The notes under the pieces: generated by a model | Databases searched by the model: none | What the model was told of the DNA's origin: nothing | Seen by the model: only the letters and a program-made list of their open reading frames with translations | In this document: piece by piece, positions 46,844 through 56,370 of the stretch | Layout: each line of letters starts with the position of its first letter | Position numbering within the stretch: position 1 is the first letter of the stretch | Program-made: the position numbers and the translations under genes | NCBI RefSeq assembly: GCF_900142915.1 | Contig: NZ_FRCM01000015.1 | Location: 1 to 64,000, forward strand | DNA: 64,000 bases | Direction of reading: 5' to 3' | From: Mucilaginibacter sp. OK098 | GTDB lineage: Bacteria; Bacteroidota; Bacteroidia; Sphingobacteriales; Sphingobacteriaceae

Positions 46844-47399
46844 ATCTTTTACCTTCCATTTTTATTACCTGTTCTTTTAATACCGACCGCGCCCTCGACA
46901 GTTGTGATTTTGATGCGCCCTCGCTTATTCCTGTCATCTCGGCAATTTCCTTGTGCGAATAGCCTTCAATGGCAAATAAGTTAAATACGATGCGGTAACC
47001 CGGCGCCAGCTGCTGGATCAACGCCATCAGTTCACTAGCTGCCAGCTTTGACATGGCAAGCGCATCAACTGATGTATGTCCTGAAGCATCCTCAATATCA
47101 ACCAGCTGCACCATTTTGTGGTACTTGCGATAGTGTTCAATTGAGCTGTGCACCATTATCCGGCGGATCCATCCTTCAAACGAGCCATCGCCCCGGTAGT
47201 CGTCAATCTTTTGAAAAACCTTAATGAAGCCATTCTGCAGCATGTCTTCGGCTTCCATACGGTCGGTAGCATAGCGTAAGCACACGCCCATCATTTTTGA
47301 AGCAAATTGTTTGTACAGCAATTCCTGGGCCTTTCGCTCGTTGGCTTTGCATCTTTTAATCAGCTCGTCGATAGTATATTTATGCTCCAAAAACATCAT
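46827..47399 (-). CDS. ECF RNA polymerase sigma factor
   Basis: 190 residues. Region 2 is FASKMMGVCLRYATDRMEAE then DMLQNGFIKVFQKI and GWIRRIMVHSSIEHYRK. The region 4 HTH is AIEGYSHKEIAEMTGISEGA followed by SKSQLSRARSVL. The gene is first in a group with an overlapping anti-sigma gene and a barrel gene. It is divergent from the amidohydrolase gene. Two adjacent Met codons make the exact start uncertain by one residue. Confidence 0.93.
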   Translation of the reverse strand: MMFLEHKYTIDELIKRCKANERKAQELLYKQFASKMMGVCLRYATDRMEAEDMLQNGFIKVFQKIDDYRGDGSFEGWIRRIMVHSSIEHYRKYHKMVQLVDIEDASGHTSVDALAMSKLAASELMALIQQLAPGYRIVFNLFAIEGYSHKEIAEMTGISEGASKSQLSRARSVLKEQVIKMEGKRYGYAG

Positions 47400-47487
47400 T
47401 TAAAGGTAAGATGAAAAGGAGAGCGAAATGGTTGCATGGGATTAAAAATAATTTTAATAACTTGCTATTCTATCTACTTATAAATAC

Positions 47488-48756
47488 ATGAAAACATTTA
47501 ACCTGACCTTAATTTTTATTTGGGTGTTATTTACCTGCTCTGCCGCGCAGCAAAACCCGAATGATACTTACACACTTTTAAAACCCGACCGTGTTTTTGA
47601 CGGACAACAAATGCATGCCGGCTGGTGGGTGCTGGTAAAAGGAAACCGTATTGAAGCTGTAGGTGAGCCAAATACCATAACTACCCCGTCATCGGCAAAG
47701 ATCATAGACTTAAAAGGGGAAACCTTAATGCCCGGTATGATTGAAGGACATTCGCATTTATTTCTGCACCCGTATAGCGAAACCATCTGGAACAACCAGG
47801 TATTAACCGAAAGCCGTGCCGAGCGCACGGCCCGTGCAGTGGTACATGCTAAAGCAACCCTGATGGCAGGCTTTACCACCGTTCGCGACCTGGGCACTGA
47901 GGGGGCAGGGTACGATGACGTGGGACTAAAAGCAGCCATTATAAAAGGTGTTATTCCTGGTCCGCGGATGCTGGTTGCTACGCGTGCTATTGTTGCTACG
48001 GGTAGCTACGGTCCCAAAAGTACGGTTGCCGAAGCCAGCATAATTAAGGGTGCCGAAGAAGCTGATGGGATTGATGGCATTACCCATGCAGTGCGCTCGC
48101 AAATAGGCTATGGTGCTGATGTGGTTAAAATTTATGTTGATTACCGCTGGGGGCCTAATGGCACAGCTGAGCCTACCTTTACCGAAGCAGAGTTAAAAAC
48201 AGCGGTAGAAGTTGCCAAAAGCAGCGGCCGCATAGTTGCCGTACACTCTGGCACAGCGGAGGGGATGCGGAGAGCTATAGCCGCCGGAGTAACCACTATT
48301 GAGCATGGCGATAACGGTACCCCGGAATTATTTAAGCTGATGAAAGAAAAGGGAATAGCCCTTTGCCCAACGCTGGCCGCTACCGAAGCGATAGCAACTT
48401 ATGTGGGCTGGGAAAAAGGCAATGACCCCGATCCGGAAAGTGTTAAGCAAAAGCACATCTCGTTTACCGAGGCATTGCAAGCCGGTGTAACCATTTGTAT
48501 GGGAGGTGATGTCGGTGTGTTCCCGCATGGCGATAATGCCCGTGAAATGATCCTGATGGCAGACTACGGAATGAAGCCAATTGATGTATTACGATCGGCT
48601 ACAAATGTAAATGCGACAGTTTTTCAATTAAAAGACCTTGGTAATATAAAAACTGGTTATATTGCGGATATTATAGCCGTTGAAGGCAACCCTGCTGATG
48701 ATATTAAATCAGTAAAGCAGGTAAAGCTGGTGATGAAAGACGGCGTGATATATTAG
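47488..48756 (+). CDS. Secreted amidohydrolase (imidazolonepropionase-like)
   Basis: 422 residues with a signal peptide (TFNLTLIFIWVLFTCSAAQ). Metal-binding motifs of the amidohydrolase superfamily are present: GMIEGHSHLF, the Lys region DVVKIYVDYR, IVAVHSGTAEGM, TTIEHGDNG, and the final Asp in CMGGDVGVFPHGDNA. Subfamily members include prolidase- and imidazolonepropionase-like enzymes acting on peptides or cyclic amides. The substrate is not deducible. Confidence 0.9.
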   Translation: MKTFNLTLIFIWVLFTCSAAQQNPNDTYTLLKPDRVFDGQQMHAGWWVLVKGNRIEAVGEPNTITTPSSAKIIDLKGETLMPGMIEGHSHLFLHPYSETIWNNQVLTESRAERTARAVVHAKATLMAGFTTVRDLGTEGAGYDDVGLKAAIIKGVIPGPRMLVATRAIVATGSYGPKSTVAEASIIKGAEEADGIDGITHAVRSQIGYGADVVKIYVDYRWGPNGTAEPTFTEAELKTAVEVAKSSGRIVAVHSGTAEGMRRAIAAGVTTIEHGDNGTPELFKLMKEKGIALCPTLAATEAIATYVGWEKGNDPDPESVKQKHISFTEALQAGVTICMGGDVGVFPHGDNAREMILMADYGMKPIDVLRSATNVNATVFQLKDLGNIKTGYIADIIAVEGNPADDIKSVKQVKLVMKDGVIY

Positions 48757-48768
48757 GAGAAAGAGAGC

Positions 48769-48911
48769 CAAGAGATCAGGAGTCAGGAATCAAGAAAATA
48801 AGAAGTTTTACATCTCCTGGCGAAGAAAACTAATCAGGCCAGAGATTTAAAAGTGATGTATTAATCCTTTTGTTTTTTATCCTGACTCTTGATTCCTGAC
48901 TTCTTGAATCT
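48769..48911. repeat. Second ATCAGGAGTCAGGAATCAAG-family inverted repeat
   Basis: The left arm is near 48769-48795 and the right arm near 48880-48911 (CCTGACTCTTGATTCCTGAC). It resembles the element at 45962-46080 and lies between the amidohydrolase and GH36 genes. Confidence 0.6.
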
Positions 48912-48948
48912 TAGCTGCATTATAAACCGATCAAAATAAAATACCATC

Positions 48949-51147
48949 ATGAATAAAATAAACTCCAAAGGTTTGTTAACAGGGGCAATTATTGCGCTTT
49001 ATGTATTGTGCAATGTTTCATTTACAAAGGCGCAGGATGTAATTATCCCTATCGAAACAAAAGAGAATGCGCTGGTATTGCAGGTAACGCCCGACAAGCT
49101 GCTGAACATGGTTTATTTCGGCAGCAAGCTATCTGATAAAAACGAATACGCCGCTCTTGCTAAACTATACCAATTTGGAGGCACCATTGGTACCTATAAT
49201 AATGCGTATACAACAGCCGGCACCCGCAATCTTATGGAGCCTGCTATTGCAGTAACCCATGCCGATGGCAATAAATCATTAGAGCTAAAATATGTTAATC
49301 ATACGGTTACAAAAATTAATGATGATGTAAGCTTGCTAAGCATCAGCCTTAAAGATTCTGTTTATGATTTTGAGGTTACGCTTAATTATCAAACCTATTA
49401 TAACGAGGATGTGACTGAGCAGTGGAGCGTTATAAAGCATCATGAAAAAAAGGATGTAGTGCTCAACAAATATGCATCGGCAAACCTTTGCATCCACGCC
49501 AACAGCTACTGGCTTAAACATTACCATGGTGATTGGGCAAAGGAAATGCGCCCTGAAGAAGAGCAGCTTAACCATGGCCTGAAAACCCTCGACTCAAAGC
49601 TTGGCTCAAGGGCCGATCTTTTTCAGCCGCCTGTATTTATGGTATCGTTAAATAAGCCTGCTACCGAAGATGAGGGCGAGGTGATGTACGGGAACCTGGA
49701 GTGGAGCGGCAATTTTCGGATAGACCTTGAAGTTGACCCTGCCAATAACCTGCGTTTGATAGCCGGAATAAATAACTTTGCTGCTGATTACAATCTTAAA
49801 GCCGGTGTGGAATTTGCGACGCCAAAGTTTGTTTATACCCTTACCAATAAAGGCAAAGGCGAGGCCAGCCGCAACCTGCAAACCTGGGCGCGTAAATATA
49901 AAATTGTTGATGGTAATGGCTCACGGTTAACCTTGCTGAACAATTGGGAATCAACCTATTTTGATTTTAACGAGGATAAGCTCGCCGGACTTTTAAAAGA
50001 TACCAAAAAACTGGGTGTAGATTTATTTTTGCTGGATGATGGCTGGTTTGGTAATAAATACCCGCGCAACGGCGATCATGCAGGCCTTGGCGACTGGCAG
50101 ACTAACAAAGCCAAACTGCCTAATGATATTGCCTTTTTAACAAAAGAAGCTAAAGCTAATGATGTAAAATTTGGCATTTGGATTGAGCCGGAAATGGTAA
50201 ACCCTAAAAGCGAGCTGTATGAGAAGCATCCGGATTGGGTGGTAAAACAGCCGCAGCGCCCCGAAATTTATATGCGCAACCAACTGGTGCTTGACCTCTC
50301 CAATCCTAAAGTTCAGGATTTTGTGTTCGGTGTGGTGGATAACCTTTTTGTTAAAAACCCCGACCTGGCTTATATTAAATGGGATTGCAACTCGATTATT
50401 TTTAACGCTTACTCGGCTTACGAAAAAAATCAGTCGAACTTTTATACCGATTACGTGCTGGGATTGTATAAAGTGCTTGACAGGATAAGGGCCAAGTACC
50501 CAAAGGTACCGCTGATGTTATGCTCCGGCGGTGGCGGCAGGGTTGATTACGGCGCCCTTAAATACTTTACCGAGTACTGGCCAAGTGATAATACCGAGCC
50601 TATTGAAAGGATCTTTATACAGTGGGAGTACTCGTACTTTTATCCGGCAATAGCCAGCTCAAACCATGTTACCGACTGGGGCAAACAGCCTATAAAGTTC
50701 AGGGTTGATGTTGCTATGATGGGTAAGCTGGGTTTTGATATTGTGATAGGCAAACTAAAACCGGCCGAGCTTGCATTTTGCCAGGGAGCAGTTAATACGT
50801 ATAAGCAATTTAGTGAAGAGATCTGGCACGGCGACCAATACCGTTTACAGGATCCGCGCGAAAATGATGTGGCATCTATAATGTACGTAGACCCTGCAAA
50901 AACAACGGCTATTATGTTTAACTACCTGGTAAACAACAGGTATCAGGCAGGCACACACGAGCCTCTCCGCTTAAAAGGATTAAACCCGGATAAAACATAT
51001 ACCATAAGCGAAGTGAATGTATTTCCTGGCACAAGATCAACCATAACCGAAGCAACCTATACCGGCAAGTTTTTAATGACGATAGGGATCAACCCGGATG
51101 TGAGTGAACACAGAGCAAGCGTGCTGATTGCAGTGAAGGAGAATTGA
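48949..51147 (+). CDS. Secreted alpha-galactosidase, GH36
   Basis: 732 residues with a signal peptide ending VSFTKAQD. The GH36 barrel shows LFLLDDGWFGNKYPRNGD, GIWIEPEMVNPKSELY, the nucleophile Asp in YIKWDCN near residue 479 and the acid/base Asp in YWPSDNTEP near 547. It removes terminal alpha-galactose from raffinose-type oligosaccharides or galactomannans. Full family length. With the GH2, GH3 and GH20 enzymes of this window it suggests plant or hemicellulose glycan use. Confidence 0.95.
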   Translation: MNKINSKGLLTGAIIALYVLCNVSFTKAQDVIIPIETKENALVLQVTPDKLLNMVYFGSKLSDKNEYAALAKLYQFGGTIGTYNNAYTTAGTRNLMEPAIAVTHADGNKSLELKYVNHTVTKINDDVSLLSISLKDSVYDFEVTLNYQTYYNEDVTEQWSVIKHHEKKDVVLNKYASANLCIHANSYWLKHYHGDWAKEMRPEEEQLNHGLKTLDSKLGSRADLFQPPVFMVSLNKPATEDEGEVMYGNLEWSGNFRIDLEVDPANNLRLIAGINNFAADYNLKAGVEFATPKFVYTLTNKGKGEASRNLQTWARKYKIVDGNGSRLTLLNNWESTYFDFNEDKLAGLLKDTKKLGVDLFLLDDGWFGNKYPRNGDHAGLGDWQTNKAKLPNDIAFLTKEAKANDVKFGIWIEPEMVNPKSELYEKHPDWVVKQPQRPEIYMRNQLVLDLSNPKVQDFVFGVVDNLFVKNPDLAYIKWDCNSIIFNAYSAYEKNQSNFYTDYVLGLYKVLDRIRAKYPKVPLMLCSGGGGRVDYGALKYFTEYWPSDNTEPIERIFIQWEYSYFYPAIASSNHVTDWGKQPIKFRVDVAMMGKLGFDIVIGKLKPAELAFCQGAVNTYKQFSEEIWHGDQYRLQDPRENDVASIMYVDPAKTTAIMFNYLVNNRYQAGTHEPLRLKGLNPDKTYTISEVNVFPGTRSTITEATYTGKFLMTIGINPDVSEHRASVLIAVKEN

Positions 51148-51339
51148 TATGCGGATAAGCAAATGTGCGGATGATTTTGAAATGTGATTTTTCACAAGTT
51201 GTTCATTTTTTCAAGACGTTCAGGAAGGTTTCATCGTTTATAAGATTTTCTTACTTATAAAAAATTCATCAAATATCCTCTGAATACTATAATTCACGGT
51301 TCAAAAAAGGTATTAATGGCTTTCTATTGGTCTTGCTGC

Positions 51340-52110
51340 TTATGAAGCCTGTAGGCAACTGCACTGCAGGGCGTCATGTTGCTCATGTTTACCTGTATTT
51401 TGTTTTTGAAGCCAGGTATTTACGCTGTCATCACCGGCCATTAATGCATTATAAGCATCCAAAGCCACATCGGCAAGGTTAACTACAGCTTCTTTATTCT
51501 GTACAGCTTTGTTTTTATTCATGCCTGCACTATTAAAGAAACCGGTACCTGCTACGTCCAACATAAGTGTGGTAAGCGTAATGCCTGTATGCTTTAATTC
51601 TTCGCGAACAAGTGTTGTATATGATAGCACAAAAGACACGCTTGCCTGAGAAACCGCCTGCCATGGATAGTGAAGCGTATCTGTAACCGAAGCAAGATTG
51701 AGTATTTTTCCTTCACCACGGGTTAGCATATCTTTCACAAAGTGTTTGGTTAAAATAACAGTAGCACAAATATTAAGATTAATAATGTCAAGCTCCTGTT
51801 GAATGCCTGTATCTTCAAATTCGCTATAAACACCCTGGCCTGCATCATTAACCAATACATCTATTGAAATACCGGCTGTTCTTATTTCTTCGCAAAGCAA
51901 AAACACCTCGTCCACTTTAGAAAGGTCTTTTACTATTTTTATAATATCTACACCAAAGAGTTCGAGCATTACGGCAGTATTATCCAGCTCTTCCTGGCTG
52001 CTTGCTACAATAACCAGGTTATAATTACGGCGTGCAAATAACTTTGCCAGCTCAAAGCCAATGCCATTGGTTGCACTGGTAATAAGGGCGTATTTTTGGT
52101 TGGTTAACAT
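51340..52110 (-). CDS. Short-chain dehydrogenase/reductase, copy 1
   Basis: 256 residues. The cofactor motif is TSATNGIGFELAKLFA (TGxxxGxG varied to TSATNGIG), and VLVNDAGQGVY corresponds to the NAG motif. The catalytic Ser is in LNLASVTD. The usual YxxxK is changed: copy 2 reads VYHATKAFVLS, but here the matching segment is VSQASVSFVLS. With the Tyr and Lys missing, it is probably inactive as a reductase. Paralogue of the gene at 52587-53387. Confidence 0.85.
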   Translation of the reverse strand: MLTNQKYALITSATNGIGFELAKLFARRNYNLVIVASSQEELDNTAVMLELFGVDIIKIVKDLSKVDEVFLLCEEIRTAGISIDVLVNDAGQGVYSEFEDTGIQQELDIINLNICATVILTKHFVKDMLTRGEGKILNLASVTDTLHYPWQAVSQASVSFVLSYTTLVREELKHTGITLTTLMLDVAGTGFFNSAGMNKNKAVQNKEAVVNLADVALDAYNALMAGDDSVNTWLQKQNTGKHEQHDALQCSCLQAS

Positions 52111-52321
52111 GTATGTTAATATTTAGTTTTATTAAATATTTAGCCACCAACGCCCTGATAAATAATACCTATATCGCACTTCTTTAAAAGAATATGCCAA
52201 TTACGCATCTTATAACAATACCAAACCTTTTAAAATACAATAATATGATTTTTCGAAATTATATTATTCATATTATGCAAATATTAATGCTGGATTAGAT
52301 TTTGATTAGAGTTTGTCTGCA

Positions 52322-52590
52322 ACAGCCAAACTTTTCGAACTATTAAAATTATTTAATGATCATCTGCTACCTGAAATAGATATGCTGAAGTATGATGAAA
52401 TGGCCGAAAATGTATTTCGTTATTACCGGGGCACCTGTCATTTATTTTATGAAGACCTATCTGCCGGTAAAAAGTTCCCTGCATTGCCAATAACCTGGAT
52501 CTGAGGTGACCAGCATTTTTATTGTTTTCGATGCTTTAGATATTGTGCAGGCAAAAGCAAATAATAAGCCAAAGTTTAAAAAACTATTAA
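52322..52590 (+). pseudogene. Truncated DUF2252 gene relic
   Basis: The sequence closely matches the N-terminus of the intact gene at 54301 (LKLFNDHLLPEI and RYYRGTCHLFYEDLSAGKKF). The start ATG has become ACA. A deletion equivalent to 54489-54607 removes the GDLHLENYG motif, and the remainder (VTSIFIVFDALDIVQAK) is out of frame. It ends at the stop of the neighbouring SDR gene. Upstream DNA is also shared with the intact copy. Confidence 0.85.
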
Positions 52591-53387
52591 CGGCTACCCG
52601 CTGGTTTTTGCTGCTCATATAACGCATGGATAACACCATTATGGGGTACCATGTTGTGCATGTTACCCTGTGCTTTGTTTTTAAAGCCGGATGTAACCTG
52701 ATCTTCACCGGCCATTAATGCCTTGTAACCATCCATTGCAACATCGGCGGGCTTAGCCATTGTTTCTTTATACTGCATATTTTTGCTTCCGTTCATGCCT
52801 GCTTTGTTAAAGAAATCGGTATCCGTAATGCCTGGCACAAGTGTGGTAAGTGTAATACCGGTGCCCTTTAATTCTTCACGAACAGCTGTTGTAAAAGATA
52901 GTACAAAAGCTTTTGTTGCATGGTAAACCGACTGCCATGGTGCGGGCAACTTGTCGGCCACCGAACCCAGGTTGAGTATTTTACCTTTACCGCGGGTTAG
53001 CATATCTTTCATAAAGTACTTGGTTAAAATAACAGTTGCGCAAATGTTAAGATGAATGATATTAAGCTCGCGTTCAATATCGGTATCTTTAAATTCGCCA
53101 TAAAGACCCTGGCCGGCATCATTAACCAGTACATCTATTATAATGCCCTCGTTTTTTATTTCCTCACAAAGCGAAAATACCTCATCCATTTTAAATAAGT
53201 CCTTTGCAATTTTAATAACATCTGTACCAAACAACAGTTCAAGTTTTATAGCGGTCACATCCAGCTCTTCCTGGCTGCGTGCCACAATAACCAGGTTGTA
53301 ATTATTATGTGCAAATAGCTTTGCCAGCTCAAAGCCTATGCCACTGGTTGCTCCGGTAATAAGGGCATATTTTTGCTTTGTTTCCAT
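52587..53387 (-). CDS. Short-chain dehydrogenase/reductase, copy 2
   Basis: 266 residues with the full SDR set: TGATSGIGFELAKLFA (NAD(P) site), VLVNDAGQGLYGEF, the catalytic Ser in LNLGSVADKL and YHATK supplying Tyr and Lys. It resembles the DltE/YqjQ-like group of classical SDRs. Close paralogue of copy 1; this copy has intact catalytic residues. The substrate is unknown. Confidence 0.9.
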   Translation of the reverse strand: METKQKYALITGATSGIGFELAKLFAHNNYNLVIVARSQEELDVTAIKLELLFGTDVIKIAKDLFKMDEVFSLCEEIKNEGIIIDVLVNDAGQGLYGEFKDTDIERELNIIHLNICATVILTKYFMKDMLTRGKGKILNLGSVADKLPAPWQSVYHATKAFVLSFTTAVREELKGTGITLTTLVPGITDTDFFNKAGMNGSKNMQYKETMAKPADVAMDGYKALMAGEDQVTSGFKNKAQGNMHNMVPHNGVIHALYEQQKPAGSR

Positions 53388-53416
53388 AATGTTTTATTTA
53401 GTTAACATTTAATTTA

Positions 53417-53720
53417 TCAGCTATTCACCACTTCGCTACCGTTAATATGGATAACCCGCCCTGTTATAAATGAAGCATCATCACTTGCCAGGAAAATATA
53501 AGCCGGCCCGGCTCAGATAGTTGGCCGGGGCTACTCCGTTTACCCTGGTCTTTTTTGGCCAGGCTTGACGCCATGGTGCCGGTAAAGCTTATGATGGCTC
53601 CCCTGGTTGATGAGTAATCAATAGGCCCTGGTGATGAGCGATAGGCGGTAATCGAAGTGGTATTAATAGTATTGTCGCCTTTCTTTGCAAAGTGTACGCT
53701 CACCGCCCGGCCAATCCAGC
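53417..53720 (-). pseudogene. Relic of another SDR gene (YghA/YhdF type)
   Basis: The minus strand reads INTTSITAYRSSPGPIDYSS then TRGAIISFTGTMASSLAKK in one frame, VNGVAPA in another, and AYIFLASDDASFITGRVIHI plus NGSEVVNS with a stop at 53417-53419 in a third. These are C-terminal SDR motifs in correct order with frameshifts. The N-terminal half is missing. It is a different subfamily from the two neighbouring SDRs. Confidence 0.75.
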
Positions 53721-54300
53721 TGTCTCTACTTGTATTTAGAGCGGTTTTGTCATTTAATTTACCAATTCCTTATAAATTTCTTAACATATTCGGACTTTTG
53801 GTCAATTTTGACTTCTGTGTTGAGCTTTTATCCTGTTTTTGAAGTTTTTATTTTATCTATATTAAGCATAATAATCATTTTTAGTTAGGAAAATTAGAAG
53901 TGTAATATAAAAAGCTACTGTTTTATTATTTTATCACGAAAAATAAACAATTTTTTAATAAAAAAATTATCTATTTGATTAATTTATCAAAAAAATGATC
54001 TTTTTTTTGACGGAATTCTATTTTGTTTAATTAAAAATTAAATATTGCAGAAATAGAGATACTAATTACCGGCAATATTTGAAAGATTATATGTTGATAT
54101 TCAGCTTTATTAAACACTTGGTTATCTACGCCCTGATATCAAATTTCTGGAGGTAGAATAATTTGATTTCTCAAATTTATATTACTCATATTAGAGATGA
54201 ATTAAAGTCGGATTAGATTTTGATTAGAGTTTATCTACTGCGCTCAATTAGCTCAAACTATTCCACACCTTTAATGTATTAATACAACCAGCTTATTATC
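53721..54300. other. AT-rich spacer upstream of the DUF2252 gene
   Basis: No gene seen. The last ~200 bases (54095-54300) resemble 52115-52320, including a shared GGATTAGATTTTGATTAGAG stretch. This supports duplication of the whole SDR/DUF2252 module. Confidence 0.5.
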
Positions 54301-55506
54301 ATGGCCAAACTTTCCGAACGGTTAAAATTATTTAATGATCATCTGCTACCAGAAATGATTAAGCTGAAATATGATGCAATGGCCGAAAATGTGTTTCGGT
54401 ACTATCGCGGCACCTGTCATTTATTTTATGAAGACCTATCAGCCGGTAAAAAGTTCCCAACGTCGCCAATAACCTGGATCTGCGGTGATCTGCACCTGGA
54501 AAACTATGGCAGCTACAAGGCAGATAATAAACTGGTGTATTTTGATTTGAACGATTTTGACGAAAGTATACTGGCCCCGGTCGCCTGGGAACTGGCACGA
54601 ATGATTACCAGCATTTTTGTAGCTTTTGATGCCCTGGATATTGAGCAGGAAAAAACAAATAATATGGCACAGCTTTTTATAAAAACTTATGCTGCTACGC
54701 TGAGTAAAGGAAAGGCTACCAGTATTGAACCCCGTACCGCGAAAGGCATTGTTCGTGATTTTTTAACCGCTGCTGCTGAAAGTAAGGAAACCATAATTTT
54801 GCAGAAGTGTACGGACAAGAAAAAGAAAAAAGTAGTGCTTTCTTTAAGTGGCGAGAGTCAGCTTAAAATCCCTAAAAATTTACGGCTGGTTTTGATGGAC
54901 CATGTTCAGCAATGGATTGAAAAAAGCAGCGACAGCCCTTATAATTACAAAGTTAAGGGCGCAGTGTTTCGCCTGGCAGGTACAGGGAGCATAGGTGTAA
55001 AGCGTTACCTTTTTTTACTTAAAAGCACCAATACTAAAAATAAATACCTGTTGGTTGATATGAAGCAGTCCCGACCATCATCCTTGTCGCCATACGTTGA
55101 AATTAAGCAGCCGGAATGGGAATCGGATGCCGACAGGATAATATCTGTACAACGCCGGATGCAAAATGTGTCGGCATCATTGTTAAGCAGCACACTTTTT
55201 AAAGGTGAACCTTTTGTAATACAGGAGTTGCAGCCGGTAAAAGACGCCATTAAATTTAAGCTTATCCGGGATCAGTACCGTGACATTTACCAGGTGATTA
55301 GTGACATGGCTGTACTCACAGCTTCGGCACAGTTGCGGAGTGGCGGTATGAATGGTTCGGCTACTATTGATGAGCTTAAAGCATTTGGTAATAATATTAA
55401 CTGGCAGCAGACCCTGTTTGATTATTGTTTTAAATATGGCAACAAAGTAAAAACTGATTACCAGCAGTATTTGGAAGATTATAAAAACGGTGTATTTGAC
55501 AGATAG
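54301..55506 (+). CDS. DUF2252 family protein (kinase-like fold)
   Basis: 401 residues. Motifs include RYYRGTCHLFYEDL, ITWICGDLHLENYGSY and VYFDLNDFDESILAPVAWEL. The H-x-E-N and D-F-D residues recall the catalytic and metal-binding loops of aminoglycoside phosphotransferase-like folds. The biochemical role of DUF2252 is not established. A degraded copy lies at 52322-52590. The gene is convergent with the DUF421 gene, two bases apart. Confidence 0.88.
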   Translation: MAKLSERLKLFNDHLLPEMIKLKYDAMAENVFRYYRGTCHLFYEDLSAGKKFPTSPITWICGDLHLENYGSYKADNKLVYFDLNDFDESILAPVAWELARMITSIFVAFDALDIEQEKTNNMAQLFIKTYAATLSKGKATSIEPRTAKGIVRDFLTAAAESKETIILQKCTDKKKKKVVLSLSGESQLKIPKNLRLVLMDHVQQWIEKSSDSPYNYKVKGAVFRLAGTGSIGVKRYLFLLKSTNTKNKYLLVDMKQSRPSSLSPYVEIKQPEWESDADRIISVQRRMQNVSASLLSSTLFKGEPFVIQELQPVKDAIKFKLIRDQYRDIYQVISDMAVLTASAQLRSGGMNGSATIDELKAFGNNINWQQTLFDYCFKYGNKVKTDYQQYLEDYKNGVFDR

Positions 55507-55507
55507 T

Positions 55508-56035
55508 TCATTCTTTCCGGATCGCGCTTATCTCGCCGTTACGTTCAATATAAACTTTATCAATTTTAGCCAGATCTTCCGTAAGGGCTGATTTTCTTAT
55601 GCCCTGCATAATATCTTCTTCACCAACCAGTGCTCTCTTTAAATTTTGCGGAATAAATTTTCCATCGTGATAAAGCAGGATCTTGTTGCCTTCCATTATC
55701 CGGCTAAAGTGTTTATTATTAGCGGTCATCCACCCGAAAAACCGGTGCAAAAGTACAATAACAAAGCAGGTAACCACTACAGGCACAAAGTCTGACGCGC
55801 CCACAACAGCCCTGCTTAAAATGGCACCGAGAGAAATGGAAATAATATTATCAAGGGCGGTACGTACGCCAAATGAGCGCCTGCCCGAGATTCGGATGAG
55901 CAGCAATGCGATGAGGAATACAAGAATGCCCCTGCAGCTCATTTGCAGCACATTCAAATCTTTCCCTTCGCCGAATATTTCTTTTATCAGTTCCATTATA
56001 ACAGTTATTAATGTTAAAGTAGATAAAACAGCCAA
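55508..56035 (-). CDS. DUF421/YetF-like membrane protein
   Basis: 175 residues. Hydrophobic helices (LVFLIALLLIRISGRRSFG-like region, DFVPVVVTCFVIVLLHRFFG) are followed by a small cytoplasmic domain (ILLYHDGKFIPQNLKRALVG, KVYIERNGEISAI). This is the YetF/DUF421 layout. An internal Met (MELIKEIFGEG) is an alternative start. Function unknown. Confidence 0.88.
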   Translation of the reverse strand: MAVLSTLTLITVIMELIKEIFGEGKDLNVLQMSCRGILVFLIALLLIRISGRRSFGVRTALDNIISISLGAILSRAVVGASDFVPVVVTCFVIVLLHRFFGWMTANNKHFSRIMEGNKILLYHDGKFIPQNLKRALVGEEDIMQGIRKSALTEDLAKIDKVYIERNGEISAIRKE

Positions 56036-56370
56036 TGATATAAGTTGTTTAATTGAGACAAGGGATAAAACTGCCCTTAACTGGCTTTTCTTATAGCTGA
56101 TTTTAATGACCTGTTTTCAATACTCAACCAATAACGCCTGCCTTTTTCAAATGGCTTAACAGGCCTGTCAAATACTTTGTTTTCCACATTAATATACCTT
56201 TAAAACATTTAATTATTAAATAAGCTAAAAGCTTGTAAACCAATAAATACAATATCCGATCAGGAAAGCAGCTGGATGGATTTGTAAATATTAGATTAAA
56301 ACTTTAATTGCCGGTTGGCACAAGTATTGTTAATGGCAGTATTATTTAACATTTACTTAAATTTAATATT
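56036..56370. other. Intergenic region with a possible small minus-strand frame
   Basis: Contains a 36-codon minus-strand frame at 56077-56187 with only a GTG start (reads KVFDRPVKPFEKGRRYWLSI). Its composition looks protein-like, but no family is recognised; it may be a gene remnant. The rest is AT-rich and should hold the promoter for the barrel gene at 56371. Confidence 0.3.
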
